From contig NZ_CP072800.1 in the NCBI RefSeq assembly GCF_017901155.1, positions 3,251,283-3,315,282 of the forward strand: a stretch of 64,000 bases of DNA, in the 5' to 3' direction. Both the position numbers and the translations under genes were made by a program. Below, in pieces: positions 1 through 9,866 of this stretch. Within the stretch, counting starts at the first letter, position 1, and the number at the start of each line of letters is the position of its first letter. The notes under the pieces are model-generated. The model was given only the letters and a program-made list of their open reading frames with translations. It was not told where the DNA came from and made no database searches. This DNA comes from Candidatus Thiothrix anitrata (GTDB lineage: Bacteria > Pseudomonadota > Gammaproteobacteria > Thiotrichales > Thiotrichaceae).

Positions 1-1851
1 TTGTGCACCACCAGCACCATTGTCAGCACCTGCATCTGCTTGACCTGCCATTGCTTGCATTAACTTGCCGGAAGCTTCCAACAATGCTTCGGTTTTGCGA
101 TCAATAACCTCTTTATTGTCACCTTTGACCGCTTCTTTGAGTTCGCTGATCAGGGATTCGATATTCGCACGATCCGCGCTTTCGACTTTCTCGCCGTATT
201 CTTTCAGCGATTTTTCAGTGCCGTGAATCATATTGTCCGCTTGATTACGTGCGTCAACCAATTCGCGCTGCTTTTTGTCTTCTTCAGCGTGCGCTTCGGC
301 ATCTTTGACCATTTGTTCAACTTCTGCATCGGATAAGCCTGAAGATGCTTTGATCACGATGTTTTGTTGCTTACCGGTCGATTTGTCTTTCGCGGTAACG
401 TTCAAAATACCATTCGCGTCGATGTCGAAGGTGACTTCGATTTGCGGCATACCGCGTTGTGCTGGCGGAATGTCTTGCAAGTCAAAACGACCCAGTGACT
501 TGTTGTCACGCGCCATTTCGCGCTCACCTTGGATAACGTGCACGGTAACTGCCGTTTGGTTATCTTCTGCGGTCGAAAACACTTGCGATGCCTTGGTTGG
601 AATCGTGGTGTTTTTGGTAATCAGTTTGGTAGAAACACCGCCCATGGTTTCAATGCCCAATGACAACGGGGTAACGTCCAACAACAGGATGTCAGTCACG
701 CCGCCGCTCATTACGCCGCCTTGAATCGCCGCACCAACCGCAACTGCCTCGTCAGGGTTTACGTCTTTACGTGGCTCTTTGCCGAAGAAGTTTTTCACCG
801 CTTCCTGGACTTTTGGCATACGGGTTTGACCGCCAACTAAAATTACGTCATTGATTTGCGAAGCAGACAAACCTGCATCTTTCAATGCGACTTTGCACGG
901 CTCAATAGTGCGGCTGATTAAATCGTCAACCAATGACTCCAACTTGGCGCGGGTCACTTTGATATTCAAATGCTTCGGGCCAGTCGCATCCGCAGTAATG
1001 TACGGCAAGTTCACGTCAGACTGTTGGCTGGTGGACAACTCAATTTTGGCTTTTTCTGCTGCATCTTTCAGACGCTGCATTGCCAATGGATCGCCTTTAA
1101 GGTCAACCCCATTGGTTTTACGGAATTCATCTGCCAGATAATCAATCAAACGCATATCGAAGTCTTCACCACCAAGGAAGGTGTCACCGTTGGTGGAAAG
1201 CACTTCAAACTGCATTTCGCCGTCAACGTCAGCGATTTCGATAATGGATACGTCGAATGTACCACCGCCTAAGTCATACACTGCGATTTTGCTGTCGCCC
1301 TTGGCTTTGTCCATACCGTAAGCCAGTGCGGCTGCGGTTGGTTCATTGATAATACGCTTAACTTCCAGACCAGCGATTTTACCAGCGTCTTTGGTAGCTT
1401 GACGTTGTGAGTCATTGAAGTACGCCGGAACGGTAATAACCGCTTCGGTTACAGGTTCACCGAGGAAATCTTCAGCGGTTTTCTTCATTTTCATCAAGAC
1501 ACGTGCAGAAATCTCTGGCGGAGCCATTTTACGACCACGCACGTCTACCCATGCGTCGCCATTGTCAGCTTTGACAATTTTGTACGGAACCAGTTTGATG
1601 TCTTTTTGAACCGCGTCTTCTTGGAAGCGGCGACCGATCAAACGCTTAATCGCGTACAGGGTGTTTTCAGGGTTAGTGACCGCTTGGCGTTTCGCGGTTT
1701 GACCAACCAGCACTTCATCTTCAGTGAAGGCAATAATGGATGGGGTGGTACGATCACCTTCAGCATTTTCAATAACACGTGGCTTGTCACCGTCCATGAT
1801 GGCAACGCAAGAGTTAGTTGTGCCGAGGTCGATACCGATAATTTTTCCCAT
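1..1851 (-). CDS. dnaK: Molecular chaperone DnaK (Hsp70), 3' end outside window
   Basis: This is the ATP-driven Hsp70 chaperone, which binds exposed hydrophobic segments and works with GrpE and DnaJ in the cytoplasm. The start ATG at 1851 is preceded by a GGAG ribosome-binding site, and the protein opens [17 protein letters not shown], the Hsp70 phosphate-1 loop. The frame stays open for 617 codons to the window edge, so only about 20 residues of the usual ~640 are missing. The visible tail is rich in Gly, Ala, Gln and Asp, as in DnaK C-termini. It lies 95 bp downstream of grpE on the same strand and probably shares grpE's heat-shock promoter. DnaJ would be expected just beyond position 1, but that is not visible. 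The family assignment is certain. Confidence 0.98.
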   Translation of the reverse strand, partial: MGKIIGIDLGTTNSCVAIMDGDKPRVIENAEGDRTTPSIIAFTEDEVLVGQTAKRQAVTNPENTLYAIKRLIGRRFQEDAVQKDIKLVPYKIVKADNGDAWVDVRGRKMAPPEISARVLMKMKKTAEDFLGEPVTEAVITVPAYFNDSQRQATKDAGKIAGLEVKRIINEPTAAALAYGMDKAKGDSKIAVYDLGGGTFDVSIIEIADVDGEMQFEVLSTNGDTFLGGEDFDMRLIDYLADEFRKTNGVDLKGDPLAMQRLKDAAEKAKIELSTSQQSDVNLPYITADATGPKHLNIKVTRAKLESLVDDLISRTIEPCKVALKDAGLSASQINDVILVGGQTRMPKVQEAVKNFFGKEPRKDVNPDEAVAVGAAIQGGVMSGGVTDILLLDVTPLSLGIETMGGVSTKLITKNTTIPTKASQVFSTAEDNQTAVTVHVIQGEREMARDNKSLGRFDLQDIPPAQRGMPQIEVTFDIDANGILNVTAKDKSTGKQQNIVIKASSGLSDAEVEQMVKDAEAHAEEDKKQRELVDARNQADNMIHGTEKSLKEYGEKVESADRANIESLISELKEAVKGDNKEVIDRKTEALLEASGKLMQAMAGQADAGADNGAGGAQ

Positions 1852-1946
1852 GATGTCTATCTCCAGAATACTTTTGTTAACTTAAACAATTGGCTTGTTT
1901 ATGTGGGGTTATCTAGCCTTTTTCAAGAGCCATTGTCACAGAATCT

Positions 1947-2492
1947 TTATTTTTTACAGACCATGACCATTGCCGGACGCACTACCCGACCGCTCATCAC
2001 ATAGCCTTTTTGCATGACAAGGGAAACGGTATTGTTGTCAAAATCCGGGTGCGGCTGCATCGACATGGCTTGGTGATGTTCGGGATTGAAAGCATCACCA
2101 GGTTCGCCGACGGCGGTAATATTGAATTTTTCCATCACAGTCTCGAACTGCTTGAGGGTTAATTGCATCCCCTCGCGGATTTGCGCCAGATCACCCTGTG
2201 CTTGCAAACCCATTTCAATGCTGTCAATGACGGGAATTAACGCTTCAACAAAACGTTGCACCGCGTATTTGTGCGCGTCTTCCACTTGCTTATCGGCACG
2301 ACGGCGTTGATTGGCAAGCTCTGCCTGAGCGCGTAAGAATTGTTCGTAATTGTCAGCCGCTTCAGCTTTGGCTGCTTCAAGTTCAGCTTGTAACTGCGCT
2401 AACTCACTGGGTACTTCGCTGGGCGCGGCATCGTTTGCAGGGGCAGATGCTTCGGGTAATTCTTGGGCATTATTGTCTTTTGGGTCAGTCAT
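1947..2492 (-). CDS. grpE: Nucleotide exchange factor GrpE
   Basis: GrpE releases ADP from DnaK. The 181-residue length is normal. The N-terminal ~35 residues are acidic and disordered-looking. A long helical region follows (about residues 35-110, rich in Ala, Gln and Glu), and then the beta domain containing GEPGDAFNPEHHQAM and ending in the family-typical GRVVRPAMVMV. It precedes dnaK in the same orientation. A sigma32-like promoter lies 40-67 bp upstream, consistent with a heat-inducible grpE-dnaK unit. Confidence 0.97.
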   Translation of the reverse strand: MTDPKDNNAQELPEASAPANDAAPSEVPSELAQLQAELEAAKAEAADNYEQFLRAQAELANQRRRADKQVEDAHKYAVQRFVEALIPVIDSIEMGLQAQGDLAQIREGMQLTLKQFETVMEKFNITAVGEPGDAFNPEHHQAMSMQPHPDFDNNTVSLVMQKGYVMSGRVVRPAMVMVCKK

Positions 2493-2531
2493 TGTGCTAC
2501 TCCACGGCGATTAAGATCATATCGTCGTGAA

Positions 2532-2559
2532 GAGTGGGGGTTTAGATCAGGATTTCAAG
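2532..2559 (-). promoter_or_regulatory. Candidate sigma32 heat-shock promoter of grpE-dnaK
   Basis: On the minus strand a -35 element CTTGAAA (2559-2553) is followed after 13 bp by a -10 element CCCCACTC (2539-2532). The E. coli RpoH consensus is CTTGAAA, 11-16 bp, CCCCATNT. It sits between the stop of the upstream hydrolase gene and the grpE start. Sequence match and gene identity agree; no transcript data are available. Confidence 0.75.
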
Positions 2560-2568
2560 GCAAACAGG

Positions 2569-4926
2569 TCAACGTCCACTGAATAAAATCACGCCCCATT
2601 GACGCGGTTGGTGTACAGCATCCGCATTCTGAGCAATCCAGCCAATTTTTTTATCACGCGCACCGCCGTCATCGTCATCATTAATATGGACATCAACCGC
2701 GACGCGCTGCTTCACTTGCGGGGTGACACCAAACACCTGCCAAGGAATCCACGCCTCCAGCACATAACCATCCGCCGTGGCACGCAGATCGGTGTTAATA
2801 CTGGCAAGCAAGGCATCGCTAATCGGCGCAGACCCTGCCCCTAATAACGGTTGCTCAAAACCACAGCCGAATATCAGCCGGAAATCATTGCGCCCGTCCA
2901 GCGTTTCACCGCGACTATTATCCGCATCGAACAGTAACTCGATGGAATCGTCATCACTCAAATCCACGGAATCCTGTACCCACTGTTCGTCATACACCCG
3001 CACGCTGAAATACAAGTAATCGTCGTCCCATTTCCCCTGCCATTTACCGAAGGAATCGCGTTTTGCCCAATCTTTGGTTTCCAGCAATACATCCAAGGTC
3101 CGCGGGTTTTCCAGAAAAAAGAAACGCTCCGGGTCAGTTGCCGGTCGCCACACAATCACCGGATCATCTGCCGAACGTGGTTTCGGTGAGGGCGTTGTTT
3201 GGACATCCTGTGGCATTTCAATCGGCTTGGTTTGACTACGTGGTTGTGCCATAAAGTCGATCACCGCCGCGTATTTGTAAGCTTGTTCAGTAGGTTGGCG
3301 AATGTGTTCTTTTAACCCCCAGCAACCAAACCATTGGCAAGTACGTGGCGCGGAAAACAACATCAGGAGTTGACCACCTGCCGCCTCCCAACCCGTTAGG
3401 AACTCGGTATATAACTCGCCCATGCGTGGGTCGCGGTTCGCAGCAAAAAATAACGGGTTCGGATGCTGATCAGGCTTGCGTGTTACCCAATCCACCAAAC
3501 TCTGACCTCCTTCGTAACCCAACAACCCCACACCGAATTGCCGCGTCAAGTCCACTTGTTTTTTGACTACCTCCAACACTTCCGGCAATGAACGGTAAGA
3601 ATCCGGGTCAGTGGTTAACCGAAAAATATCATCAACACTCGTCGATTCGCGAAACCCCTTCAGATTACCGCCAAAATACGGCGCAATCGCCACTGCATCC
3701 ACAAAACGGTAAGTATCATCATACGTTAAGAGTTTTTTCGTAATATCCGGGCGGGTATCCCACGCACCCAACACCCGCACAAAGCGTTCGCGCCCCCCGA
3801 ATACATCCTCCCACAATGCAAACAGTTCGCGGGAACGCTGAGCGTAATAGCGATAACCTGCCTCCACCGCGTGATTGCCGTAACCCAGTTCAATACCTTT
3901 TTTCTGAGTATATTCGCTGTGGGAAAAGGTGGTGTTCCACGCTTCATTGGTGTATTCCAGATACACTTTCAAGTTTGGCTGCAAATGATCGCGCACATAC
4001 GCCGCAAACGAACGCATATACTCATCATCTGCTGCGTGCGGTAAATTAAACCAGGCATCCTTATTTAAACGGTTCGCCAGATCAACCATCACCTCGACCG
4101 GTACGCCGCGTGCGCCATAAGTTCCGCCCCAGTTGGCTTCCTCAAGACGCGGACGATCCTGCCAGTGCACCACCGGATTACGGGTAATTCCTGACATTCC
4201 CATAAAGCGAATCGTGCTGAAATCCTTCATAAAACGCAGGTAATCGGGGTTAAACACAATGCTTTGGTAATAGCGTTCAAACGCTAAATAATCCCCCGCT
4301 GGCGCACACGCTTGCGCCGTCATGACCCAGGTTAACGGATCACGCTGACAAATGCCGCCCGGTGGCAAAATACGAATATTACGCAACGGATTAGCACTAT
4401 CGGTTTGGGTAATCACCACACTCGCATCCAGCAAACCGTCCGCTCCGGCAACAAAACGGATGACTTCGCGCCCCGCCGCTTGCGACACCACTTTTACGTC
4501 ATGTCCGTAACGCAATTTCCCCACGCCGTCATACAACACGCTGTAATCGCCTTCGGGCAAAATTTCAGGCGGTAATTTGCCCAAAAATTTCGTGCCAGCC
4601 TCGCCACCACGCAAATCCGTAGGCCAACCGTTGCTATCGTATTGCACATTATCAGAGCGCAACCCCAGCACATTTTCAGCAAACGGGCTGGCAACGCGGA
4701 ATAAGTCGATGAAAGGAATACTCGCATCTTCGTAGTGAATTTCGTTGGCGTTGATCCCCAGCGAACCCGCTTGGGTAATGCCGGGTAAGGTAACATGTTC
4801 TGCTGGCACATTACTCACCGGCAAGGTCGGAGTGTCGCCAAAATAACGGTAGGCAAACAAACCAAGCTGCACTAAAAACAGCAGCAACACGCACAATAAT
4901 AAGAAGGTAAGGGTTTTTCGTAGCAT
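2569..4926 (-). CDS. Membrane-anchored glycoside-hydrolase-like protein with C-terminal CBM9/DOMON-like domain
   Basis: A 785-residue protein with one N-terminal transmembrane anchor (about residues 5-27, very Leu/Phe-rich), a large (beta/alpha)8-type region, and a C-terminal ~190-residue domain resembling the carbohydrate-binding module 9 / DOMON fold (WDDDYLYFSVRVYDEQW, later DDSIELLFDAD). In the barrel region, LEYTNEAWN has the Asn-Glu pair typical of the acid/base in clan GH-A enzymes, and LLGYEGGQS further on could hold the nucleophile Glu. It is probably an exported polysaccharide-active enzyme, but the substrate cannot be read from sequence. The start at 4926 is an ATG; an in-frame GTG six bases upstream is possible, and neither has a good Shine-Dalgarno. 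It appears to be a single gene, divergent from the broken VWA gene. Confidence 0.7.
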   Translation of the reverse strand: MLRKTLTFLLLCVLLLFLVQLGLFAYRYFGDTPTLPVSNVPAEHVTLPGITQAGSLGINANEIHYEDASIPFIDLFRVASPFAENVLGLRSDNVQYDSNGWPTDLRGGEAGTKFLGKLPPEILPEGDYSVLYDGVGKLRYGHDVKVVSQAAGREVIRFVAGADGLLDASVVITQTDSANPLRNIRILPPGGICQRDPLTWVMTAQACAPAGDYLAFERYYQSIVFNPDYLRFMKDFSTIRFMGMSGITRNPVVHWQDRPRLEEANWGGTYGARGVPVEVMVDLANRLNKDAWFNLPHAADDEYMRSFAAYVRDHLQPNLKVYLEYTNEAWNTTFSHSEYTQKKGIELGYGNHAVEAGYRYYAQRSRELFALWEDVFGGRERFVRVLGAWDTRPDITKKLLTYDDTYRFVDAVAIAPYFGGNLKGFRESTSVDDIFRLTTDPDSYRSLPEVLEVVKKQVDLTRQFGVGLLGYEGGQSLVDWVTRKPDQHPNPLFFAANRDPRMGELYTEFLTGWEAAGGQLLMLFSAPRTCQWFGCWGLKEHIRQPTEQAYKYAAVIDFMAQPRSQTKPIEMPQDVQTTPSPKPRSADDPVIVWRPATDPERFFFLENPRTLDVLLETKDWAKRDSFGKWQGKWDDDYLYFSVRVYDEQWVQDSVDLSDDDSIELLFDADNSRGETLDGRNDFRLIFGCGFEQPLLGAGSAPISDALLASINTDLRATADGYVLEAWIPWQVFGVTPQVKQRVAVDVHINDDDDGGARDKKIGWIAQNADAVHQPRQWGVILFSGR

Positions 4927-5067
4927 CCGCACAGTGTAGGTGAGTCGCTGGCATTTACCAGCACTTTTCCACCAACGGCGGGATTCTGCCTCTATTCTGC
5001 GCCCATTTGCACCGCCGCGCCGCAGCCTCTACCATTGACGTTTTCCACACCACAGTGCCGCACAACT

Positions 5068-6364
5068 ATGCCAGACATTGACCTCAAAGCCGTTGAAGAC
5101 AAATTGGTTGCTGCCCGTACCCGACTGATTTTAGACAAACCGTTTCTGGGCGCGTTGGTGCTGCGTTTACCGTTGCAAATCGCGAATCCGGCTTGGTGTC
5201 CGACCACGGGTACGGATGCCCGCAAGTTTTATTACAACCCCGAATACGTGCAAGAGTTACGCACTGACGAAGCCCAATTTGTATTGGCTCACGAAGCCTT
5301 GCACTGCGCTTTATCGCATTTTGCGCGTCGTCAACACCGGGTAAAACACCGCTGGGATTTAGCCTGCGATTACGCCATTAACCCGATTTTGCTGGCAGAT
5401 GGCTTAAAACCGCCCCCCGGCATGATTATGATGAAAGAATACGTCGGCATGAATGCGGAAGAAATTTACCCGCTACTCGACGATAACGACATGACCGAAA
5501 CGCTGGATCAACACCTTTACGACAAGGAAAACGACCCAGCGGAAGGTGGGCGCGACACCAGCGACAACCCATTGGATAACCGCGACAAACAGGAAGAACC
5601 GCCACCGCCCAAAGACAGTAAATCTGAAAATACGCCCCAACAAGGCGAAGGCTCAAAAGGCTCAGGACAACAGCCGGAATTCGACGAACAGTCACAAGGC
5701 GGCGCACCACCACCCCCGCCCTTAAGCCAACAAGAAGCCGAAGAATTAAGCGTACAATGGCAGCAACGCCTTGCCGGAGCCGCCCAACAAGCGCAGCAAG
5801 CGGGCAAACTCAGCGGCATCATGAAACGGCTGGTGGAAGAATTACTGCAACCGCGTTTGCCTTGGCGCACCTTACTCGCGCATTACATGACGGCGGTAGC
5901 GCGTGACGATTACAGCTACACCCGCCCTTCCTCGCGGCGTGGTGATCCGGCGATTTTCCCACTCTAAAAAGCCATCAGATTAATGCGGTCGTGGCTTTGG
6001 ATGTCAGCGGTTCCGTCAACGACAAAGAATTGCAGGATTGCCTGTCGGAAATCAACGCCATCAAGGGGCAAGTTCGCGCTGCCGTGACGTTATTGGCGTG
6101 CGATTCCGAGATTGTGGAAGGATTTCCGCGCCGCTTTGAACCGTGGGAAGAAGCCACCTTACCGCAAGCGATGCCAGGCGGTGGTTCAACCGATTTCGCC
6201 CGGTCTTCACTTGGACACAGCAACAAGATCAGCAGCCAGACCTGTTGGTGTATTTCACCGACGCACAAGGCTTTTTTCCTGCCACACCACCCAACTTTCC
6301 GGTGATTTGGCTGGTCAAAGGTAAATCACCCGTGCCGTGGGGAACGCGGGTGCAGTTGAATTGA
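5068..6364 (+). pseudogene. Metallopeptidase/VWA-like protein (DUF2201 type), broken by two frameshifts
   Basis: The first frame (to the stop at 5965-5967) carries an N-terminal putative metallopeptidase domain with a zinc-type motif VLAHEALHCALSH (HExxH), then a Pro/Gln-rich linker. The family's C-terminal von Willebrand A-like half continues in two other frames. After about 5963 the frame shifts to give LKSHQINAVVALDVSGSV (the DxSxS metal site). After about 6200 it shifts again to give PVFTWTQQQDQQPDLLVYFTDAQG and ends at 6364. Each break is explained by one missing base. ATG 5068 is preferred over the ATG at 5035 because similarity to the family begins there. These proteins usually neighbour a MoxR ATPase; none is adjacent here. 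It could be a real decayed gene or two sequencing errors. Confidence 0.75.
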
Positions 6365-6403
6365 ACGAACCGGAACAACTTATGTCCCATCCACAATTGC
6401 CGC

Positions 6404-6409
6404 TATAAT
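6404..6409 (+). promoter_or_regulatory. Probable -10 element for the kdsD-lpt operon
   Basis: A perfect TATAAT lies 50 bp upstream of the kdsD start codon. The -35 region (TTATGT or TATGTC at 17-18 bp) matches consensus poorly, so only the -10 is claimed. Confidence 0.4.
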
Positions 6410-6459
6410 CCGCCAACGCGCTAACACCGCTGATTCGCCGTTCAACTGAGAAATAATGA

Positions 6460-7434
6460 ATGCATCACAATAAAACCGATCTACTGGCACTCGCAAAAGC
6501 CGTTATTGAAACCGAAATCGAAACCCTAAAAGCCCTGCCAGCGCGTTTGGATGATTCCTTTGTGCAAGCCTGCGAAGCCATTTTAGCCTGCCAAGGGCGC
6601 GTTATTGTCACGGGTATGGGCAAATCCGGGCATATCGGCAATAAAATGGCGGCAACGCTCGCCAGCACCGGCACACCTGCGTTTTTCCTGCACCCCGGCG
6701 AAGCCAGCCACGGTGATTTGGGCATGATCGTGAATGGCGACGTGATTATCGCGTTGTCAAACTCCGGCACCAGCGATGAAATTCTTTCGATCCTGCCGGT
6801 GATTCGGCGTTTGAATGTCAAAATCATTGCGATGACGGGCAACCCGCAATCACCATTAGCAGAAATGGCGGATTTTCACCTGTACACGGGTGCGGAAAAA
6901 GAAGCCTGCCCATTGGGGCTTGCGCCAACTTCCAGCACCACGGCGACATTAGTGATGGGCGATGCGTTAGCGATTGCGTTACTCGAAGCTCGCGGCTTTA
7001 CGGCGGAAGATTTTGCGCGTTCCCACCCCGGTGGACGCTTGGGTAAACGCTTGCTGGTACACGTGCGTGACATTATGCACAGCGGCGATGAAATTCCCCA
7101 AGTGTCGCCTGAAATCAGTTTGCAGCAAGCCATTTTGGAAATGACCCGCAAAAAGCTCGGCATCACCAGCATAGTCGCCACTGATGGGCAGTTGCTGGGC
7201 ATTTTTACTGACGGGGATTTGCGCCGCTCGTTTGAAAAAGGCATTAGTTCGCTGGAACAACCGATCAGTGCGCTGATGACTACCCGTTTTCAGACCATTA
7301 CCGGCAACCGTTTGGCGGTAGACGCGCTCAATCAGATGGAAGCGCACGCAATTACCGTGCTGCCAGTCGTGCAGGATGGGCGCATTACCGGTATTATCCA
7401 CATGCATGATCTTTTACGCGCAGGAATCGCCTGA
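6460..7434 (+). CDS. kdsD: D-arabinose-5-phosphate isomerase KdsD
   Basis: This enzyme interconverts ribulose-5-phosphate and arabinose-5-phosphate, the first step toward Kdo of LPS. The 324 residues comprise an N-terminal SIS domain (VIVTGMGKSGHIGNKMAATLASTGTP region, then ALSNSGTSDE binding the sugar phosphate) and two C-terminal CBS domains from about residue 205. An out-of-frame ATG four bases upstream reaches a stop within six codons, which fixes the start at 6460. It is first in a kdsD-kdsC-lptC-lptA-lptB run and overlaps kdsC at TGATG. Confidence 0.96.
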   Translation: MHHNKTDLLALAKAVIETEIETLKALPARLDDSFVQACEAILACQGRVIVTGMGKSGHIGNKMAATLASTGTPAFFLHPGEASHGDLGMIVNGDVIIALSNSGTSDEILSILPVIRRLNVKIIAMTGNPQSPLAEMADFHLYTGAEKEACPLGLAPTSSTTATLVMGDALAIALLEARGFTAEDFARSHPGGRLGKRLLVHVRDIMHSGDEIPQVSPEISLQQAILEMTRKKLGITSIVATDGQLLGIFTDGDLRRSFEKGISSLEQPISALMTTRFQTITGNRLAVDALNQMEAHAITVLPVVQDGRITGIIHMHDLLRAGIA

Positions 7435-7991
7435 TGTACGCCATGACACAACACACCTTCCCCGACACCTTGCTGGCACGCGCCCGCGACATCCGCTTGG
7501 TGATTTTTGACATTGACGGGGTATTGACCGATGGCAGTCTGTTTTTTGACAACAACGGGCAAGAATACAAAGCGTTTAATTCCAAAGACGGGCATGGCAT
7601 CCGCATGTTGCTGGAAGGCGGGATTGAAATCGCGCTGATTACCGGACGGCAATCGGAACTGGTCTTACACCGCGCTGATAACCTGAAGATTCCGCGTGAC
7701 CGTATTTGGCAGGGCTACCGTGATAAACGCCCTGCTTTTGACGATTTGCTGGCGAAAACCGGGCTAAGTGCGGCTAATATTGCTTACGTGGGCGATGATG
7801 TGGTGGATTTACCTGTCATGGCGCAAGTGGGCTTAGCCATTGCGGTGGGTGATGCGCATTATTACGTGAAACAACACGCGCATTGGGTGGCGCAAACCGC
7901 TGGCGGACGCGGTGCGGCACGCGAAATCTGCGAAATGCTGTTACACGTCCAAGGTAAACTGCAAGCCAAACTGGAAAGCTACCTCACATGA
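7434..7991 (+). CDS. kdsC: 3-deoxy-D-manno-octulosonate 8-phosphate phosphatase KdsC
   Basis: KdsC removes phosphate from Kdo-8-phosphate. It is a 185-residue cap-less HAD phosphatase with motif I VIFDIDGVLTDG (nucleophile Asp), motif II LITGR, and a motif IV region YVGDDVVDLPVM. The ATG overlaps the kdsD stop codon; a second ATG nine bases on is also possible. It overlaps lptC by four bases, so translation is probably coupled through the operon. Confidence 0.96.
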   Translation: MYAMTQHTFPDTLLARARDIRLVIFDIDGVLTDGSLFFDNNGQEYKAFNSKDGHGIRMLLEGGIEIALITGRQSELVLHRADNLKIPRDRIWQGYRDKRPAFDDLLAKTGLSAANIAYVGDDVVDLPVMAQVGLAIAVGDAHYYVKQHAHWVAQTAGGRGAAREICEMLLHVQGKLQAKLESYLT

Positions 7992-8545
7992 AAGCGTGGA
8001 TTATTTTGATTGCTGCCTTGTGCCTAATCTTGGTGATTACCCAGATGGAAGATTACTTTGGGCAGCAATACAGCGGCGGCTTGGCTTCAGAAAAAGATCA
8101 CGTAGACTATTACTTTGTAAACTTTGCCCTGATGGAAACCCAAGCCGATGGCACAATCAGCCAACAAGTATCCGGGAAGCACCTGACGCATTGGAAATTA
8201 CAAAAACAAAGTACCATTATTGCCCCGGTAATTAGCGATGGCATTGACCCGCAGCAGCGCGTACACACCCTCGCGGATACTGCGCAGCTTAATCAGCAAA
8301 CGCAACAAGCCAGATTACAGGGCAATGTTCATAGCTATCAGGCAACATACGCTGGTCAGGGTGGCTTTGACCTTTACACCGACCACTTGGACTATGATTT
8401 GAAAAATCGGGTGGCTTCGACCGATGCTAACGTTAACATCACCACCTCCTCCGGCGCGATCCAAGCCGTGGGAATGAACACTAAACTTGATGAAGATTTA
8501 CTGAGATTTAATGCTAATGTCCGCTCAACCTACTCTGTTAAATAA
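7988..8545 (+). CDS. lptC: LPS export protein LptC
   Basis: LptC is the bitopic inner-membrane component that receives LPS from the LptB2FG extractor and passes it to LptA. The 185 residues start with one transmembrane segment (about residues 4-20), and the rest is a periplasmic beta-jellyroll with low sequence conservation (GFDLYTDHLDYDLKNRVASTD). Identification rests mainly on position between kdsC and lptA. Its 3' end overlaps lptA by 35 bases. Confidence 0.93.
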   Translation: MKAWIILIAALCLILVITQMEDYFGQQYSGGLASEKDHVDYYFVNFALMETQADGTISQQVSGKHLTHWKLQKQSTIIAPVISDGIDPQQRVHTLADTAQLNQQTQQARLQGNVHSYQATYAGQGGFDLYTDHLDYDLKNRVASTDANVNITTSSGAIQAVGMNTKLDEDLLRFNANVRSTYSVK

Positions 8546-9029
8546 ATGGCTGTTATGCCTCTTGTTACTGACCTTTGCCATACCTGCCGTTGCGCTGGAA
8601 GGCGACGTGGAACAACCGCTGACTATTGAAGCCGATACTGCCGTTTTCGACCGCAATAAAGGTACGGCAACTTACGATGGCAATGTCATCGTTAAGCAAG
8701 GCACGCTGGAAATTCTTGCCACCCACGTGGACATCCTCGCGCCTGAAAATGAAATTCAGCAAGTGATTGCAACCGGTTCACCAGTGAATTTCAAACAAGA
8801 AATGGACAATAAAAAACTCGCCAAAGGCAAATCCACCAAGATGGAATACTTTGTCAGTGACAAGCGTTTGGTGTTAACCGGCGAGTCGGAACTGGAACAG
8901 GATCAGGATAAATTAACCGGCAATAGCATTGTGTACCTGATTGATAGCGGGGAAATCGTAGCCGACGGCAAAGGCGGCAAATCCGGGCGCATTACTGCCA
9001 CCTTCTTCCCTAGTAAAGCTGCCGAATGA
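8511..9029 (+). CDS. lptA: Periplasmic LPS bridge protein LptA
   Basis: LptA forms the periplasmic bridge that carries LPS to the outer membrane. The 172 residues include a signal peptide ([18 protein letters not shown]) and an OstA/LptA domain ([24 protein letters not shown]). The start at 8511 lies inside lptC; an alternative ATG is at 8517. It overlaps lptB by four bases (ATGA). Confidence 0.94.
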   Translation: MLMSAQPTLLNKWLLCLLLLTFAIPAVALEGDVEQPLTIEADTAVFDRNKGTATYDGNVIVKQGTLEILATHVDILAPENEIQQVIATGSPVNFKQEMDNKKLAKGKSTKMEYFVSDKRLVLTGESELEQDQDKLTGNSIVYLIDSGEIVADGKGGKSGRITATFFPSKAAE

Positions 9030-9751
9030 ATACCTTAAGCGCAAACAATCTGCAAAAGCGTTACAAACAACGCCAGATCCTCAAAGGGGTTGACCTTTAC
9101 ATCAACAATGCCGAAGTTGTGGGTTTACTCGGCCCTAACGGTGCGGGCAAAACCACCTGCTTCTACATGATTGTAGGCTTAGTAGGCGCGGATGAGGGGC
9201 AAGTCCTGCTCAATGGCAAAGACATTACCGCCGCACCGATGCACCAACGCGCCCGCGAAGGTATTGGGTATTTAGCCCAAGAAGCCAGCATTTTCCGCAA
9301 ATTGACCGTGCAGGAAAATCTCATGGCGGTGCTGGAAATGCGTAAGGACTTAAACCGTCAGCAACGTCTGGCAAAAGCTGACAGCTTGCTGGAAGAGTTT
9401 CAGCTAACTCATTTACGTAACAGTTTAGGCATTAGCTTGTCTGGTGGAGAACGTCGTCGTGCGGAAATTGCCCGTGCGCTTGCCACCGAACCGGCGTTTA
9501 TTTTACTGGATGAACCTTTCGCGGGGGTTGACCCTATTTCTGTGCTGGAAATCCAGAAAATCATCCGGCATCTGGTGGCGCGTGATATTGGGGTACTGAT
9601 TACCGACCATAATGTGCGCGAGACGTTAGGCATTTGTCATCGTGCTTATATCCTCAGCGAAGGCAAAATTCTGGTAGCGGGCACACCGGCTGAAATTCTG
9701 CGTGATGAACAAGCGCGGCGGGTGTATTTGGGCGAAAACTTCACCTTGTGA
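9026..9751 (+). CDS. lptB: LPS export ABC transporter ATPase LptB
   Basis: LptB is the cytoplasmic ATPase that powers LPS extraction. The 241 residues contain Walker [10 protein letters not shown], a Q-loop region, signature LSGGERRR, Walker [14 protein letters not shown] and switch His in LITDHNVRE. It is the last gene of the kds-lpt run and is followed 115 bp later by rpoN, the conserved gammaproteobacterial order. Confidence 0.97.
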   Translation: MNTLSANNLQKRYKQRQILKGVDLYINNAEVVGLLGPNGAGKTTCFYMIVGLVGADEGQVLLNGKDITAAPMHQRAREGIGYLAQEASIFRKLTVQENLMAVLEMRKDLNRQQRLAKADSLLEEFQLTHLRNSLGISLSGGERRRAEIARALATEPAFILLDEPFAGVDPISVLEIQKIIRHLVARDIGVLITDHNVRETLGICHRAYILSEGKILVAGTPAEILRDEQARRVYLGENFTL

Positions 9752-9866
9752 GTCAGCCCGCATTCACCTGCATTAACGCATCTTTGCACACCATAACGAT
9801 TAGGGTAGTATGAAGGCATGAAAACTGCATTCATGCTCGTGCTGGGCAAAAGGAACAACAAGAATA

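Noticed and set aside
1606-2004. Plus-strand frames over dnaK/grpE, and similar long antisense frames over icd, the macroglobulin and hisC
   Set aside because: They are shadows of well-identified genes on the other strand, with no family features or ribosome-binding sites.
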